From: Sphagnum magellanicum
Lineage: Eukaryota > Streptophyta > Sphagnopsida > Sphagnales > Sphagnaceae
Direction of reading: 5' to 3'
DNA: 64,000 nucleotides
Assembly: GCA_021904315.1 (NCBI GenBank)
Contig: CM038915.1
Span: 2,232,001-2,296,000, forward strand
Positions 9,980 to 24,775 of this stretch are shown here, one piece after another; the first letter of the stretch is position 1; every line of letters begins with the position of its first letter. The notes beneath the pieces were generated by a model, which was given only the letters and a program-made list of their open reading frames with translations, searched no databases and was not told where the DNA came from. Position numbers and translations under genes: made by a program.

Positions 9980-12900
9980 GAAAACTGTATTCTCTAATTA
10001 ACTTTTAGGTATGTCATGTACAACCAATTGACTATTCCTAAGTAAAGCCAATATATTAAACAACATTCTTTTTAAAACCTATTTTATGCAAGATCGTGTT
10101 TAAGAAGATTTAGTTGAATCCAGCTATAAACTAGATATGAAACACAAAATTTGAATCATCTTTCTATATTTCTAGCATCAAACTCACTGTTGTTTTTAGT
10201 AAATTTCTGCAACTTGAGTAAAAAGAAAAGGAAAAAAGGAATTTATTGGTGCAATTTTATTTTATTTTTTCATTTTATGATTTTTTTCAAAAGAGAAAAA
10301 AATTCACAAAGTTTTCATTTAAATATTAAGTAGGTAAGGTAATACAAAGAAGGACTCCTAAAACATAACAATGTTTGTAAACGTGTTGCCATTCAATGCT
10401 AGGTTTTTTGTGAATTGCTTGCCAATGAACCTATTTTTGAAAATGGAAAAAAAAACCTTGTGTTACTTGAACCAAATAACTTCATTTTTAAAATTCTCAT
10501 TTTTAATGGTACCTTTTGGCAAAATTTCGCATGTAATGAAAAGATTACAATTTTTCTTTTAGGTTTTTTCTTAAAATGAAAATTCCAAAACCTATGTCAT
10601 TCGAAGAAAAACCTACACTGTGTAAACCTACAAAAATGAAATGATGTAGGTTTACCTACATCAAAATAAAACGAAACATGTGTTTTCTTTAGAGGCCAAG
10701 GGCTTCCAACCCTAAACCTTGTTCCCATGTGAGACATGGGGAACGTCTAAAAACATGTGAACATGCATTCACATAAGGGGGACATGGGTTCCCATGTGGG
10801 AACGTGAATTCCAATGCATTTTTTGAATGCCACTTAGGCACCATTTCAACAACACATATCACCTCATCAGCGCGAGTGTCATAAATGTGTGACCACATCA
10901 TGTTCGTGTAATAAATGTGCTCTAAAAGTTGGAATTTTTTGAAGTGGACAAAATTTTTTACACCATGCACCCCAAATTTGTGCATCTCAAATTGCAACCT
11001 TTGTTAATTGTGAGCTTGGTAATGATAATGATTCTCTAACTTAATAGAAAGCCCAAGGTGGTTAGTTTGGGCTACAATAGTCAGCTTTGTTTCCAAAATT
11101 TTGAAGTACACATGTATGGAAGACACTTAAATACCTTTATTGAGCTGTATGTAGGCATCCTTGTGGTGCCCCTCACAATTTTATGCACTGACGGTTGGAT
11201 GAATGTTTTACAAAACATTAAATAAATAGAATAAAAGATACAGTTTTTGTAAACACTAAGTTGTAGGATGGTGATAAGGTATTAATTCCCGCTACCTTAT
11301 TGGTGGCATGGGTTCAAACTTGGTCAAACTCAACTATCAATTGAATAGCAAAACACAAAACATTCAAAATACGTTTAGGGGGTTATTTAGCATTTGTGGG
11401 AGGACGTTAAATGGGTCTGTATTGCAGACTGTACAAAAAGTATTGTCCTTTATAAAAAAATTTGGTTGTTTGCCCATTGGCTCAATCCATGTTTCTGAGA
11501 AAAAGATGGATGATGCCCAAACACAAAATTTGGGTCCTCTTATGCACACTTTTGGTGTGTACAATAAGACACAAAATTTGTATCTGGGCAGCAATTTGTG
11601 TGACCAGACACATCTTGGTTGGGCAATTGGACAGTCAGGGTAAACAAGAAGCAGGATTTTGTAGTGTCTACAATAGGGACCCATTGTTGATTTAATGGCC
11701 TCATTTGTGGGATTAACAAGCACGGTTCAGCCAATAGTGCAACAGCTTGCACAAAGTCACATGTGGTTCTGTTGCAGGGCTTGATGGACATTAGTCTAAT
11801 TCTGGGTTTTAGTTCAAAAGTAAACATCTCATGTCCATGTCCATACAACATGTGCTCCTATGCCAAGCAGTCGATCTTCACAAACCTTCACAAATAATGT
11901 CATGTATATTGGTGATTGCTGAAAATCAAATGGGATCTCTTTCACACAATAACTCAACAGAAAAAACAATAAACTTATAACCACATAGTGAGTTAGGGCA
12001 TTAAAGGGAACTTCTATGGCCTCTACTAACTTTTATCCTAGAAAGTTTAGGGGAATGAAACTTGGGAGTACCTATGTATTTTAGTGTAAAATTTGTCATA
12101 TTATGATTAATGTTATACAATGGTGAAAAATACATACTGACAATAAAGAAATTGGTCAATCTGTGTCTGCAAGAGAAAGTTATTAAGTAGTGCATTTTTT
12201 AATAAAAGAAGAAAAAAAATCATGTGCTTTTTTGGCCTTGCCTACCAAGGCAAGGATATTGTGTTTAGATTCATATAGAGTATAGTAGCTTAAGGGGCCC
12301 CTAGGTAATAATAATAGGTCTATTTTTATATGAGGAGTTTTGAAAGATGATATTTTGGCTTGTGTTGAAACTTGAGATTAGTTATAGAGTTCTAATATCT
12401 TGAAGGATTTTGGTTTCTTTTAGACGATTTTTTGAAGATTATATCTTTGCATGGTGAAATATGTGAGTTTCCATAATTCTTCTTTTGCCTTCAGATATTT
12501 TTTAATGTAAATGGCAACACCACAGTGTGACACACCCCTATCCATAACAGCATGAAATGTATGATCTGATGTTTAGACAGTTTCAAGCTGGTTTTGGACA
12601 TAAGCAACTTCATTTGTCATGGAACAGAGAATACCCACCTGTCACTATAATCCCTCACCTTCATGTATAAGTTGTCCTTTGTCCCTACAATGTTGATGCA
12701 TCCAGCCAGCTGGTACAAAAGAGTGTTCTTAAATTAGTTGGAGAGTGCAGCATAATATCCATCCCATGTGGTAGGTCTGCTCTGCAAGTGCCTTTTTGTT
12801 TCTCTGTCTCCTCACACAAATTGTGTGAGGAATAACTCTAGAAAGCTCATGCAACCCACACACTTGGTTTGCTCAACCCTGCATGAAAAAAGAGAGTATA

Positions 12901-15900
12901 GGGTTTGGGTATCAATCTCTAGTTAAACCTCCATTCTAGTCACTATTTTTCCCAAAAATATGTATATCAGTTTTGGTTCAACTTTCACACATAAATATGC
13001 TTCCAAACCCAATTCCAAGTTTGGTTCTTAATAAATAAGATCTGGTTCTAGTTTGGAAAATCAAACCCCATTTCAGTTCGGTTCTTACTAACCAACACCT
13101 ACGGTTGTTATTTGGTAGGTACTTGCCCAACACTGGTTATATTGAAAATTTCGGATCAACATGAATGATGGCTAGATATGCATAAAGCCATCTCTTGACT
13201 TAGGCCATTTTTCCACAATATTTGGCACAGTAGCTAACCAACATAGTGTTAATACCATTATGTGTATGTATATCCATTGCACCACTATTACGGGCTCCCA
13301 AATATGTATATCCTATCCTATAAATATCTTTTACTTAATGTTTAGAAAGACTTAACATGCATATACACAAACACCCAAACACCTAGGTACTTAAGCATTT
13401 TTGAGCTTCGCATTTCACTTCAGAGGGAGGAGGTCTAAACTTTATGAGAGGTCCAACATTTAAGACCTGTGAGAGGTTGGAGGTTTTGGGTGCATTGTAG
13501 TTAAAAGGAGTCAAAAGTGCCCACTTAACTAATTGCTTTTAACTAATTCCTTATATGGAGTAGCTAGTTTAATAAAAGTGATGAGGCCAAATATGATTGA
13601 TCATTCAAAAAGAGCAGTTAAAAAAATCAAAATTGACATATCAACTTAGTTTCTCTTAATATTTACGAGTTAAGATGTTATATGATATTATTATGTAATG
13701 GTGTATTTTTAAAAAAAATTCATAAACATGTTGTTGATGAAAATTGAAAACTTTCGAGGAATCCATTAAATAATGAAAGTAGGTGTTACACACATTTAAA
13801 CATCCTCTTGGGTATTTGATATTCATTAGTTTCATCTCAAAAAATTTCAAATGTTTTCATAATAAATTAGGAATAACAAAGTTCATTCAAAACATTCAAC
13901 ACCAATTTAATTAACTAGTTGAAAAGAAAGGGGACTTTGTTACATAGGGATTGGTTCATTTCAACAAAAATGCACCTTTTTACTTTTCTAAAATGTCAGA
14001 GGTTTGACCTTTCTAAAAGGACCAAGGTTTGAATTATAAGCTTTGTGAAAACTCTAAGATTGGTCCAAGGTTTGAATTTTGTGAAAGGTAGAAGGTCTAA
14101 GCTTTGCACAATGATTACACATGATAATGTTTTCATTGTTAAAACTGTTGGAATGGTTGATGAAGCACATGCATTTGAATATGTGATTGTGAACATGATT
14201 CATAACATTTTGGATGTGGAGAGTGTGCATTTGGAACTTGAGAATTTGATGAAAATTGAAGTAATTTCATTTGTAACTAAACGAGCTTAAGTTGTATTTT
14301 GGAAACTACAAAACCAAACTTCTCTTTGCTAGGTTTGTTTTTTTGTTTTGAATTATGATTTGCTTATAACTCTTGTAAATATCTCAAGGTAATAAATTTT
14401 ATTTTATTCCAAATGATCTGCAAAAACATATAAGGTGCAATTTATTGAAAATCTATATGATATACAATATACTTGAATGTAAATAGGGTGCATATAATTC
14501 ATCAGGAGTATATATTTAAAATATTAAATTAATATTTCATATCATTTAAAAAATACCCTTTTCTTTTAGGTGCTTCCTAAAATGTACAAGGAGTGTTCCT
14601 AATGTAAACATGCAAATATTTCAATGCATTGTTGATAAATCAGAACAAATATTCGGTAATGTTTTAAATTTCTAAATTTTATCCATTTTGCAAAAAAAGA
14701 TTATTGTAAATACAAAGACTTTAATGGGATTACTCCTATGAACATGCCTGTGTATATTGTGCACCCCAAGTTGCTTGTTTAGAGAAAGTTGTAACTTATA
14801 GTTCAAAGGAAGTTAAAGAAGGCTAATATGGGCCAAGCTTTTGCAGAGGAGAGGTTTTTGTGTGGGGTAATTGGTGTGGTGTTTAAGGGGGTGTGGTTGG
14901 GGTAGGAAACACATTCCATTGGGTAGAGTTCTCTAACTAAAGTTTAATTCCCAACATGAAACTTCATTTTAAGAATGTGAATGTTCTTGTGTGATTTGAA
15001 AAAAAATGTGATCATCCTAAGTTTGAATATGCATAACCTGTGTATGCACCCATAGTTAGTTTCATTGAAAAAACCACCAAATAAATATTCAATTAAGTAA
15101 GTAGTTGATGTTGCACCATCACTAAACTTTTGTTCCTTGTAATTGAACATAAACATTTTCTTTTCGGTTTCACATTAAAACATGAATGTGTTGTTCTTTA
15201 TAGAACAATTGTGCAATTGCATTGAACCACACATGTCATTAGTGGTGACACCATGAAGTAAACTATGGGGGAGTATGACATCTTGTGATAGTGAGGGTTC
15301 CATAAGGTGATGCATGAGTATTGTTGACCATTTCATTCATGTTTATGAAGATGATTTCTATGATTGATTTATGTGGAAAGTTTTTCCTTCCATGGTAACA
15401 TACAACTAGATGGTGATAGTATTTTCTCCTTTAGGTTTCATCTTTGCCATGGTATACATATCTTTTGCATAAAAATCAAGTAAAAGAGTAATAATTCTTT
15501 TTAAAAACATTAATTAAAGTTATGAAAAAAATTAGTTCATCCCAAAAAGAGGTTCACTTTTTATGATTAAAACTAGGGCTTTGTTATGTTGCACACTACC
15601 AGGGATGATGTTGTTATGTAGGTAAAAGTAGAATTGGTTTGACAATACTAAACATTTTGTGTTGAAATGTATTATTGATAATCCATATAGTTTGATTTTG
15701 GATCATGCAAAATTCCAAAATGTTTTTCATCATACCTTGAACTTTCACCTTATATTTTTTAATCATCTTATATTGTACATGCAATTTATCTTGAAATTTG
15801 TAATACAACATCTTATGTACTTTAAACACTTTTCAGTGGCTTGTTTTATCTTAAACTTTTAGCCTCAAATCATCACACTTACACCATATTGCACATATAT

Positions 15901-18400
15901 CAGCATGGAAGATTATGAATGAATGTTTAACCTTAAATATGGTGACTAATTGACAATGTTCAAGAAGGAGTTACATTTGATGAAGTGAGATTTTATTTTT
16001 TAATTTCAAATTTTGTGTCATATAGTTCATATTTGAAATTTGGAAAAATGAAAAAAATGTTGAAGGAAATTAATTTTCATATTCAAAAGGTTTACATAGG
16101 TTTGTTTTCTAAAAGCCAAGTGCATGAAAGTTTAGATGTTGAAATTTTTATTCCAAGATTTTTTCTAAAAGATTAGCAAAATAATATTGGATGAAACGTG
16201 TGAATAAATTTGTAATTGTATTACAAAGTTTTATTAATTGAAATAATTTGAATATATGTTTTGATTATATTTTGAACTCTTGTACAATTATGCATTGGAC
16301 ATCATCCAATTAAATTCAAAGGATTAGACCTATTACATTTGCTTTTGTTTATGTATTTGTGTTCATACATCAATAATGCAACACTATAATGGATATTATG
16401 GATACTATTTTATTATTTGAGTTATCATATGAATGCTATCCCTTACATTGGTGATTTACACTCTTATTATTAAAAAAAAGAAGGTATGTATATAATGGTG
16501 ATGGTCAAAGACAATAGGTATAGAAAATATTATGTATTATATAACATATAGAATTAAGTTGTACATGGTATTTCATTGGTTAGAATATAGGATATATTTT
16601 TCAATTATTGACATTACATGTAGATCCAAGAAAGGTTGTTTAGGTTATTTGACCAATCATGGTACAAGATATGAACCATATGGAATCAAGGATGAAGGAT
16701 AATTTCAATTTTTGAGGTTAAATAAATTTAGATGGACACGATTGTTAAGGATTCAATTGTTATGCTTATAAAAAAAAGAACTACCAAAAAAAGAAACTAA
16801 ACATTTTTCCCTCACAAAAAAGGGTGAATAGCTTAAAGCCCCATAAAATCCCCCATAAAGCGGTTCCAAATTATATTCATCACTCTAATAAAATCATCAA
16901 TATAGATCAAAGATCATTAGTTTGTTTAGTTGCCTCATGTTCTTCAATAAGCGAAAGAGGGGTATAGGGGTATTAACCTAGATATGGTGTAAACAAGGGA
17001 TCAAATGGTTCCATGTCATAGGTTAAAAATTACCAGTGGTAAGTGTTGTGTGCATTTATGGTATATGTATGGGAAGAATTAAAAGTAATTTGATGGTTCC
17101 ATCCATCACTGAAAAATGTTCATCCAAAACTGAATAGGTATGCAATGCTATCATCAACATATATCTTATGAACCTTGATATCAACATGTATATATAGTGA
17201 CTCTAGTATCAACAATTATGCCCCCATTGATGATGCTGTTTGATTTCATGTAATGTTACACAAACACAAGAAGCATACCAAAAATCCAAATAGAGCTAGT
17301 TCAAAAATGAACAAACACAAAAAGCATGATATTTCAATAAAATTGTCACCTTATCTTTCACAATGTTGCAGAGATTTCAGGAGGCATACTCGAGGAGTAT
17401 CAAGGATTGATGCTAGGGGAAAAGGGCACATGAATCCTTAGTATTGAATATTAGCCTGATATCATACTTCGGAGAATAGACTAATGTGGTATTCACCAAG
17501 CATTTGGAAATTAATATTGAGTGTATTATGGTATCAAGGGGAATATCTGGACGTTTGATATTAGGCTAGCTAGTATGGTATTCATTGTTGATACCATTAT
17601 TCATTATTGATATGTTAATTAAATTGAAAACCAACAATTGGTTGAACTTTCATGTATATAAACTATTTGGGCTTTGCATTGCTATGCACTACCAATGACG
17701 ATGAGATGATGAAAAAACAAAATAACAATTAAGTTTCATTTGATTGAATGACATTGCATGCAACTTGATTCAATCCAAATTTAATTGACTTTGATTCAAA
17801 TTCCTGAATTGAATTCAAAAGCATTGAATGGAATTCAAATCCATTGGAATTGAATTTGAATTCAATTTAATTTGAAGAGGTGAGACAAAAATTGATGCAA
17901 AAAGTATTAAAAATTTGCTTGCCATTTCCAACATTTGTGATTATGGTGTTGAAAAAAAAGGTTTGTTACGAAAAAACACAAACCCATATTTGAGAATGCA
18001 TCTTTCATTCCATTTAGAGAAAATTTCACATCAAAAAATCTATTTTGGTAGGATGAAATAGTGTAAGATCCTATAGTTGTCCCCACTAAACTAATGGGTG
18101 TGGGGATTGATATTTTTGAATTTTGGCATTCCACAATGGTTCTCAATGTTGTTCTGCACAGATTTCCCCAAGTTCCCAATGTGTTCCTCAAGATGTTCCT
18201 TGTAGAACCACACTTTATACCATAACTTTTTCTCAAAGTTGAACTTTCATATATATATATATATAGCCTATAGAGGTGGGCCGAAAGGGACACCACCTGT
18301 ATGCTTCTATTATGGGGAAGTGCCCAACTAATCTAAACATTACAAATATCATACAAAATATGGTCTATGAGTCCAAATTAAACAATTCCCCAGCTAAATA
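9980..18400. other. Long AT-rich gene-free stretch
   Basis: Only short open frames occur, and none has a recognisable domain or good splice context. The stretch includes an isolated hAT-like right terminus ending at 13135 (GCCCAACACTG), and a block of repeated GAATTCAAAT words at about 17800-17875. It also holds a copy of the 1.4-kb insertion's left end near 13489. Overlapping open frames on both strands at 11308-11851 carry no recognised motif. Confidence 0.6.
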
Positions 18401-18409
18401 TAGCCATTA

Positions 18410-19015
18410 GGAAGCCTCACTTGAGAAGGAAATTACTATCAGGGATTTTATTTGTAGGGAAATTTCCCCTCTTGTGACTGAAAAAAAATTGAACTGTGTC
18501 CAGTTATTCTAAAGGATTTGTTCAGAAAAATGACCCAAAGTCGCCATATTTCCAGGGAAAAAATATGGAATTTGCCATATTTAGAGCATAGGTTGTTGTA
18601 TGTGACCAGTGTATAGCAAGGTCTACTTTTGTCTCGGACCTCTAGCCAAATTGGGCTAAGTCTTCCTGTGCACCTACATCACAAAATTGGAAAAACAAAC
18701 CCTGGAAGGTACAGGTGCTTTATTCACCAGCTTTTTAAAAAATTATTGGTGAAAGTTTTTTACCAAAAGAAAAATTAAAATTGAAAATGAAAAATGAAGT
18801 GATTTTCAGGATTTCAAGATTTCCTTTCCCCTTTCGAATCCTTGCAAAAATTTAAGAGAAAGTAAAGGAAAAACCACCAGACTGTTTTCCACTTGGGATT
18901 CAAATAGGCAGCCAAAAATATGAGAGGATATCTCATTTACAGCCTAATTTGGCTAAATTGTCTTGTGGATGATCCACATTTTGGCTATATCACAAATTGA
19001 CACAATAACACTGCT
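18410..19015. repeat. Two copies of a dispersed repeat with a GGCTA...ACATCACAAAATTG end
   Basis: Copies end near 18700 and 19010. Each finishes with a GCCAAATT(T/G)GGCTAA word, then about 30 bases later an ACATCACAAAATTG-like word and an A-rich tail. The same end occurs at 22010-22080, 46750-46808 and 57719-57793. No coding sequence is seen. Confidence 0.65.
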
Positions 19016-19019
19016 GTTC

Positions 19020-22000
19020 ACCCTGGCCCACCTTCACCATGAGCAGACCTGGACAACCCAGATTGGAGAAAAAGTCACCCAATCCTGCCAAGAGTGTTGC
19101 TGATGATTGCTTACATATTGGGTGTACACTAATTGTCAGAATAAGATGAATAGTCTAGTAGGCGATTTTAATTTCCAAAATTTCAGCCTTAGTAAGCAAA
19201 TCACAGTTTTGAAGAGTCACAATTGTATTATGCTCACATTGCACTCAAAGTTCCTCATGACAGAAAAATGCATTAACAGAAGAAATCTAGAAAGTTATAG
19301 AGTTTGGAACCTCTCAAGTTTAAATACCCATTTCAGCTAGTCTGCTGGAAAATCCATCTAAAATGGCATGCCTGCACATACAACTCTAAATTGGAAAGTT
19401 TGTGAATGAGCTCCAAATCCAAAATCTCCCATCACAACTCTCATCACATCAATTTAAGGGTTCTTCCAATATGTTTGGTTCTCCCATGATTTGTACTTGA
19501 AACTCACTGAAAGGCCTTTGCGGATCCTCTGTCTGACATCCTTCACATCAGACACACGTTGTTGCAAGTAGAGTAGAAGGGAAATGTGTTGATGATTGCT
19601 GCTTACAAAACATCTGTTTGTTTTTTTAGCAGACTGATAATTTCCTTGTCGCTTACTCACAACGTTAGAGAAACTGTATCTTAAACCTTATCTATAATCT
19701 CAATGATTGGTGCCTATTCCCAAGGAACCTAAACCCAGGACCTCAAATGAATGGCTTCTGACTTTTCTTTCTTCTGTGTCGATATCACACCTACTCATAT
19801 CAATTTTTGTGCAGCAACTACATTCACTAAAGGAGCAATCCATAATTCAGTATCATCTATGCACTTCGTGCCAAGACTGTCTCTCAGGAGTCTAGACTGT
19901 AAAAATATAATTTGTCAAGCTGCATGACTACATTATGCGATGCAATTTATTTATTTTTCATTTCAATTTTGTGATGTTGGTTGAGTGGCAAATGTCCATA
20001 AGTATATTTATGCCAAATTTGGTGATATTCCAAATATGAAAGTAGGAAATCTTAAGCAGCTTTTCAATGTAATATTTACCTGTGTTCCTCTCCACTTAGA
20101 TCATTGAGGATTGCAGCTGGCTTGTCAAGTTTGTGTGTTGGGTCTGTAGTCATGTCAGCAAACTTGACTTTGGTATAATAATATTGAGTGTCTACATCTT
20201 AAGTAAATGTTATCCATGTCAAATGTGTAGGGTATAGACCTCAACCGCTGGCTTTACCAGAAATGAGCCACTATGCTGACTTTTTATTTTATTTTATTCC
20301 ATTTGTAACCCTTTAGTTTGCATGTCCCCAGTGACACAAAAGTCACCCAATTTGGTTAAGGAAAGAAAAAAATATTGAAAAATGTTTTGGGTGATATGTA
20401 CAAGTTCAATGATGGTGTTTTACCTTAGGTAGGTGTTGGGTTTAGGCTTTTTTAATTAAAAGAATTAACAACGGAATTGTCTTTGATAGCCAAGTTATGA
20501 GACCCCTCTTTGAAAATTGCGAGTTCAAAAATTTATGAGAACTTGTTCTATTTTTCAAAGTTCTGAAACCTGAAGGATTTTCTAACCTTGAAATTTTAAA
20601 TTTTTCTTAGAACCTTACAAGTTCTTTAAAACAGTCCTAAGAACTAGTCAGTTCTCACAAAATAAAATCAGAATCACCCAACACTGGTCTTTATGTTACA
20701 ATGCATTATATATAGGAGTGAAAGTTCCAATGACTATCTTCTTTTCGTTGGTTTAAATTACCTTTCTTTTGGTGGGTACAACTTAACTTAAAAACCCAAA
20801 GGTCCCAAACTTTGCAAATCCCTCAAATAACAGTTGACAGAACCTAGTAATAACCTGCAATAACTAGATTCCATCCCAAGTAACAAATTACACAAAAAAT
20901 CACATTTGCCATTTGTTGATTCAAATGTTTCAACTTTCCACCAGTGCATTTTTTTCAATTTTGTGGTATTGCAGGAGTTGTGATCATGCATGCATGAATT
21001 AGTCAAATCTGGCTATAAATAACAACTTAAAGTCAAAAACACATCCTTCTATATTGTAATTACATACATGAACTTGATGATGTAGAAATTGACTTTTTTA
21101 ATTAAAAAAAATATATTTTTGATTATCAGAAACCTCAATCAATGCTTTATTTTTGCATTTTTGGAAAGAAATCAATGGGTTCATTTCAGGGTAATTTTTT
21201 TCAAAATGTCAAACAATTTTTTTGTGCTTTTACAGTTGTCAACTTTTGATGTTTTTGGTTGAAAAATTACCAGATTTCCCTATTGGGTTGTAGCATGTAG
21301 CAAAATGTGAAGGATGGTTAAATGTTTTTCTTTCGTATCCAGTTTATAGCCAAATTTGGATAAACCTTCGTTTGAATGATTGCCACATCAGCTGTGTAAA
21401 AAAATGAAAAGAAAACACACTCATCACCACCTTGAAGAAATCCGCCAAAAAAAAACCATGTGGACTTTTAATTATAACAACTGTTGCATTTACACAGCTC
21501 AGAATATAGCTGCGTTCAGCGTTTTTTTGGGTGTGAAATTTCGCCTTAAGCAAAAAGAGAGAGAGAGAGAGAATACTCTGCCACCAATATTCCCATCTTT
21601 TCTGAAAAAACTCGCAAAATGTCGAAAGAAAATGTGGAAAATGTTTCGCCACAAATTGGACTTTGGTTTTAGTTTGGTGGCATTTTTATTAGACCAGTGC
21701 TTTCTTTGGTGGCAAATTTCCCAACTTGGTGATTTTTGTTTTTCAGTCAGAAAGTGAAAAAAACTTGAAAATTCGATGATTTGTAGGGAGTTTCTCGCCA
21801 TTTTCAAAATAAATATAATTAAATTAGCCACATCTAGACCTTGGCACTTCCTGGGTCACCACTTATAGCAGCACTCTTGTAAAAATGCTATAGCCCACCT
21901 AGGACAGTCGCCATTTAATGCTCGGGGTCCTCGCCAGTGGACCTACTTGAGGGAATTTGAAAAACAAGAAAAACAAAACCCTGATTTAGAGAGGTTGTAA

Positions 22001-22500
22001 AAACTAGTGGCAAATTAGGGCTAAATCCCCATGTGGGATGCTAGCCAATGATGCAATATCAAAAAATTGAGAAAAACATCACTAGTTAGTTGGGCTACAT
22101 CAACTAGGCTAGTACGTTGTGCTTAACCTGTAAGTAATATAGTTGATCCCGCATAAATAATTTGGTTGTCTTAATAGTATAAATAGGATCTCTCCATATG
22201 TCCATTGTCCCTCCCACAAATAGTTAGCTGAGTTTCATATTTATAATTTTCAAGGGCTGCAGGGTCCATGCTGGGAAACCCTAATTATAGTTCATAGTAT
22301 ATACTCATAGCTAATAATTGGCACTTTATTTGCTCCACCTGGGAAAGGATGGAGAGAGACTCCCCCAACTATGGAATGAGTTTTCATTTATCCTCACATT
22401 TTGAGGAATGTTCACCAAGCCTTGGAGTTAACTGTGAGTTCATTTTCTGGGTACCTATTTCATGGAGCTCTTTTTACTTACGTCAATTTATTTATTTGGT
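19020..22500. other. Intergenic DNA with degenerate small repeats
   Basis: No gene is recognised. An isolated hAT-like right end (CCCAACACTG) stops at 20686. A GA microsatellite lies at 21558-21572. Another diverged copy of the GGCTA-ended repeat lies near 22010-22080. Confidence 0.55.
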
Positions 22501-22518
22501 TTATTTGCTGGTTTGGAG

Positions 22519-24532
22519 CAGTGTTGGGCGGTTATTGACCAGTGATGGCCAGATACTGATTTTAAACCTGTGTAAAGTGTTGGGTCCAGTATGAATTTTG
22601 ATGAGAACCACTAAAATATTATCCGACTCCTTAGTTTAACTTTGCAAATACTTATTAATACCTTGTTGGTCTGGTATCAATTTTAAGACCATTAATACCC
22701 TGGCTATATCTGGGGTGAAACTTGCATTCTAGGCAGGTAGGATATCTCTAGTGCCTAGAGACACGGAAAGGTCCTATCAAATTAAAAACAAATCCTTGAA
22801 CTGGAAGGTGGGGTTCTTTCAAATTTTTAATTAAAGAAAAGTAAGAAACCACCAACATTATTGCATTGGGTTTGGACTTGGCATGCAGCCAGTCGTGGAG
22901 AACTTCCAAGAACATTAAATTCTATTTTTCAACTAGCCTACTGTTGCTGCTTTGAACTTTGAACTTGCCATAGATGAAGAAGCTGCTGGACAAAATTGTT
23001 GCAAGCGTGCACCAAAATGGTATACTTGACTTTTTACTCTACCTCTGTTGTACGTCGCGAGTACTGCAGCTGCTGTTATTGTCGATGATGGACGGATGAG
23101 CAGCATCGACACTGTTGTGAAGACGACGTGCAGGTCACGAGCTTGTCAGTACTCATGAATCGTGTACTCCTAGCTGTGATGTCAGTCTTGAGATCCTTAC
23201 GTACGCTACTCTTGTTGGCGTTTTCATGTGCTTGTTCCACAGTCACTTTCTAGTCTACTAGACTCTAGCTCCCCCCTCAGCATCATGTCGGGGCAGCTAG
23301 CTAGCTGGCGAAGTAGCTACTTCGCAATGCTTCAATCAAGATTCCTAGGTTGCAGATTCCTTTGATGAATCCTTGTTTCAAATCCCTGGGTTTGATTAAA
23401 AGAAGTAAAATAACATTTTGTGGGGCCATCATGAGATCCGCAATAATTTAATTACAAATACCATTCAGTCTCGAGCTGGAAGTCTTCGTGACTGTCACAT
23501 GTGCAGTTGTTCTATGGTGTGATGAAATCTGCTGCGTTCTAGTCTGATTTTGGGACCCGCTGAGGGGGTAAATCAGCAGCGGGAAAATCCGTGTTTGAAT
23601 TAAGCATTAATCCAAAGATGATCAAAGCTTGTTAACCACCGATTTGATCCACATGAAGGAATGATCCGAGTACTAAATTTACAAGATTCGAGATACCCAG
23701 TGGACAACAGTTGAATTTTCGCTGCAAGCTGCTCGCTGCATCACGAATTTTCCACAAGAGATATGTACATGGGAGATCATCAGTACACTGCAATCACAAA
23801 TCTAGTTATATTGCATCTGTCGATTTCCAGAAGGTTTCTAATTATAACAGGTCTTCTCCAATCATCTTGGTATACTACTGGAGTTTTATGGGTTGCCTCA
23901 GTCTTGTAGACTAGGTAATAATAATTTGTGGCGTTTAACAACTGCCATGGGTGCAGTCACAATAGCAGGAGTCAAAACAATTGTAACCAGCACTTGCTTA
24001 ATTTTTCATATTTTAATGAAATCCTGTTTGCACCCGAGTCGTGCTTTTTCACACATCCCGTTGGAGTGTTGTTGACCGTATTCTAGACGAAAAGCCGCAG
24101 CTGCACTCCAGGTCGCGAGTAATTATTGCAGATGATTTGTACTTAGAGTTGATCAACGCAACAAGTATGCAGCTAGCTAGCTGCCATGAATATCGAGGGA
24201 TTTCCGGGGGTTGCTGAACATGATTGTCGACATATAGCAAGTAGTAAATTCCAAAGTCCAAGAGAGCGGGCGGAAGCTTCGGTGGGTCACCAACAACAAG
24301 ACACAGCTGCTTACGGTCCACCAAATGCGAAGCTTGTGACCGTCGAGTGCGGCGACGTCATTAGCAGCTGGTGTATGTGTGTGTCCATGACAATGCCAGA
24401 AAAATAATACGCGGGGGCCCAAGAGCATCTCTCACTGATTACTTCACACAATTGCAAAATAAGTTTCTTATCTTCTGTGGATGAGGCCGTAGGTGCTGTG
24501 AGAATCGATCAAGAGTTTTCGAGTGCCCAGTG
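22519..24532. other. Intergenic region upstream of the pectin methylesterase, GC-balanced from about 22970
   Basis: The base composition becomes gene-like from about 22970 on, yet no open frame here has a recognised domain. It opens with an isolated hAT-like left end (CAGTGTTGGGCGG at 22519). It holds a perfect 18-bp palindrome at 23308-23325 next to a run of AGCT words. It may be long promoter DNA for the gene at 24776. Confidence 0.5.
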
Positions 24533-24542
24533 TATTATATAT
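24533..24542 (+). promoter_or_regulatory. Candidate TATA box for the pectin methylesterase
   Basis: TATTATATAT lies about 235 bases before the chosen start codon in a GC-balanced setting. That would leave a 5' leader of about 200 bases. The call rests on sequence and position only. Confidence 0.35.
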
Positions 24543-24775
24543 GAGCTCCTTAATCATCTTCCTGTAAGACAAACAGCACAGCTCTCGAACTAGTTCACGT
24601 TGTCATTCATGAGACGAACTCGGGCGGAGAATCGCCAGCTTAGATAGACGAACCAGCTTGCATCAATAAGCTCTCAAACCGTTTGAGAATCGATCATTAT
24701 TGCTGGAAAAAAGAGGTCTAGATATCGAGATTTATCCCTCAGATTCAATTCGCCTTTAGCTAGGTTTCTGATTTC

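Noticed and set aside
11270-11330. Possible tRNA-like boxes ending in GGGTTCAAACT
   Set aside because: The first box is weak and no cloverleaf can be drawn.
11308-11851. Cluster of overlapping open frames on both strands
   Set aside because: There is no recognised motif, no splice context and AT-rich surroundings. Chance openness is likely.
14915-14965. Possible second tRNA-like head with a GTTTAATTCCC box
   Set aside because: Only one box is convincing, and no A box lies at the right spacing.
24049-24428. Overlapping short open frames before the esterase
   Set aside because: They lie on both strands, with no domain and no consistent coding signal. They are better read as promoter DNA.
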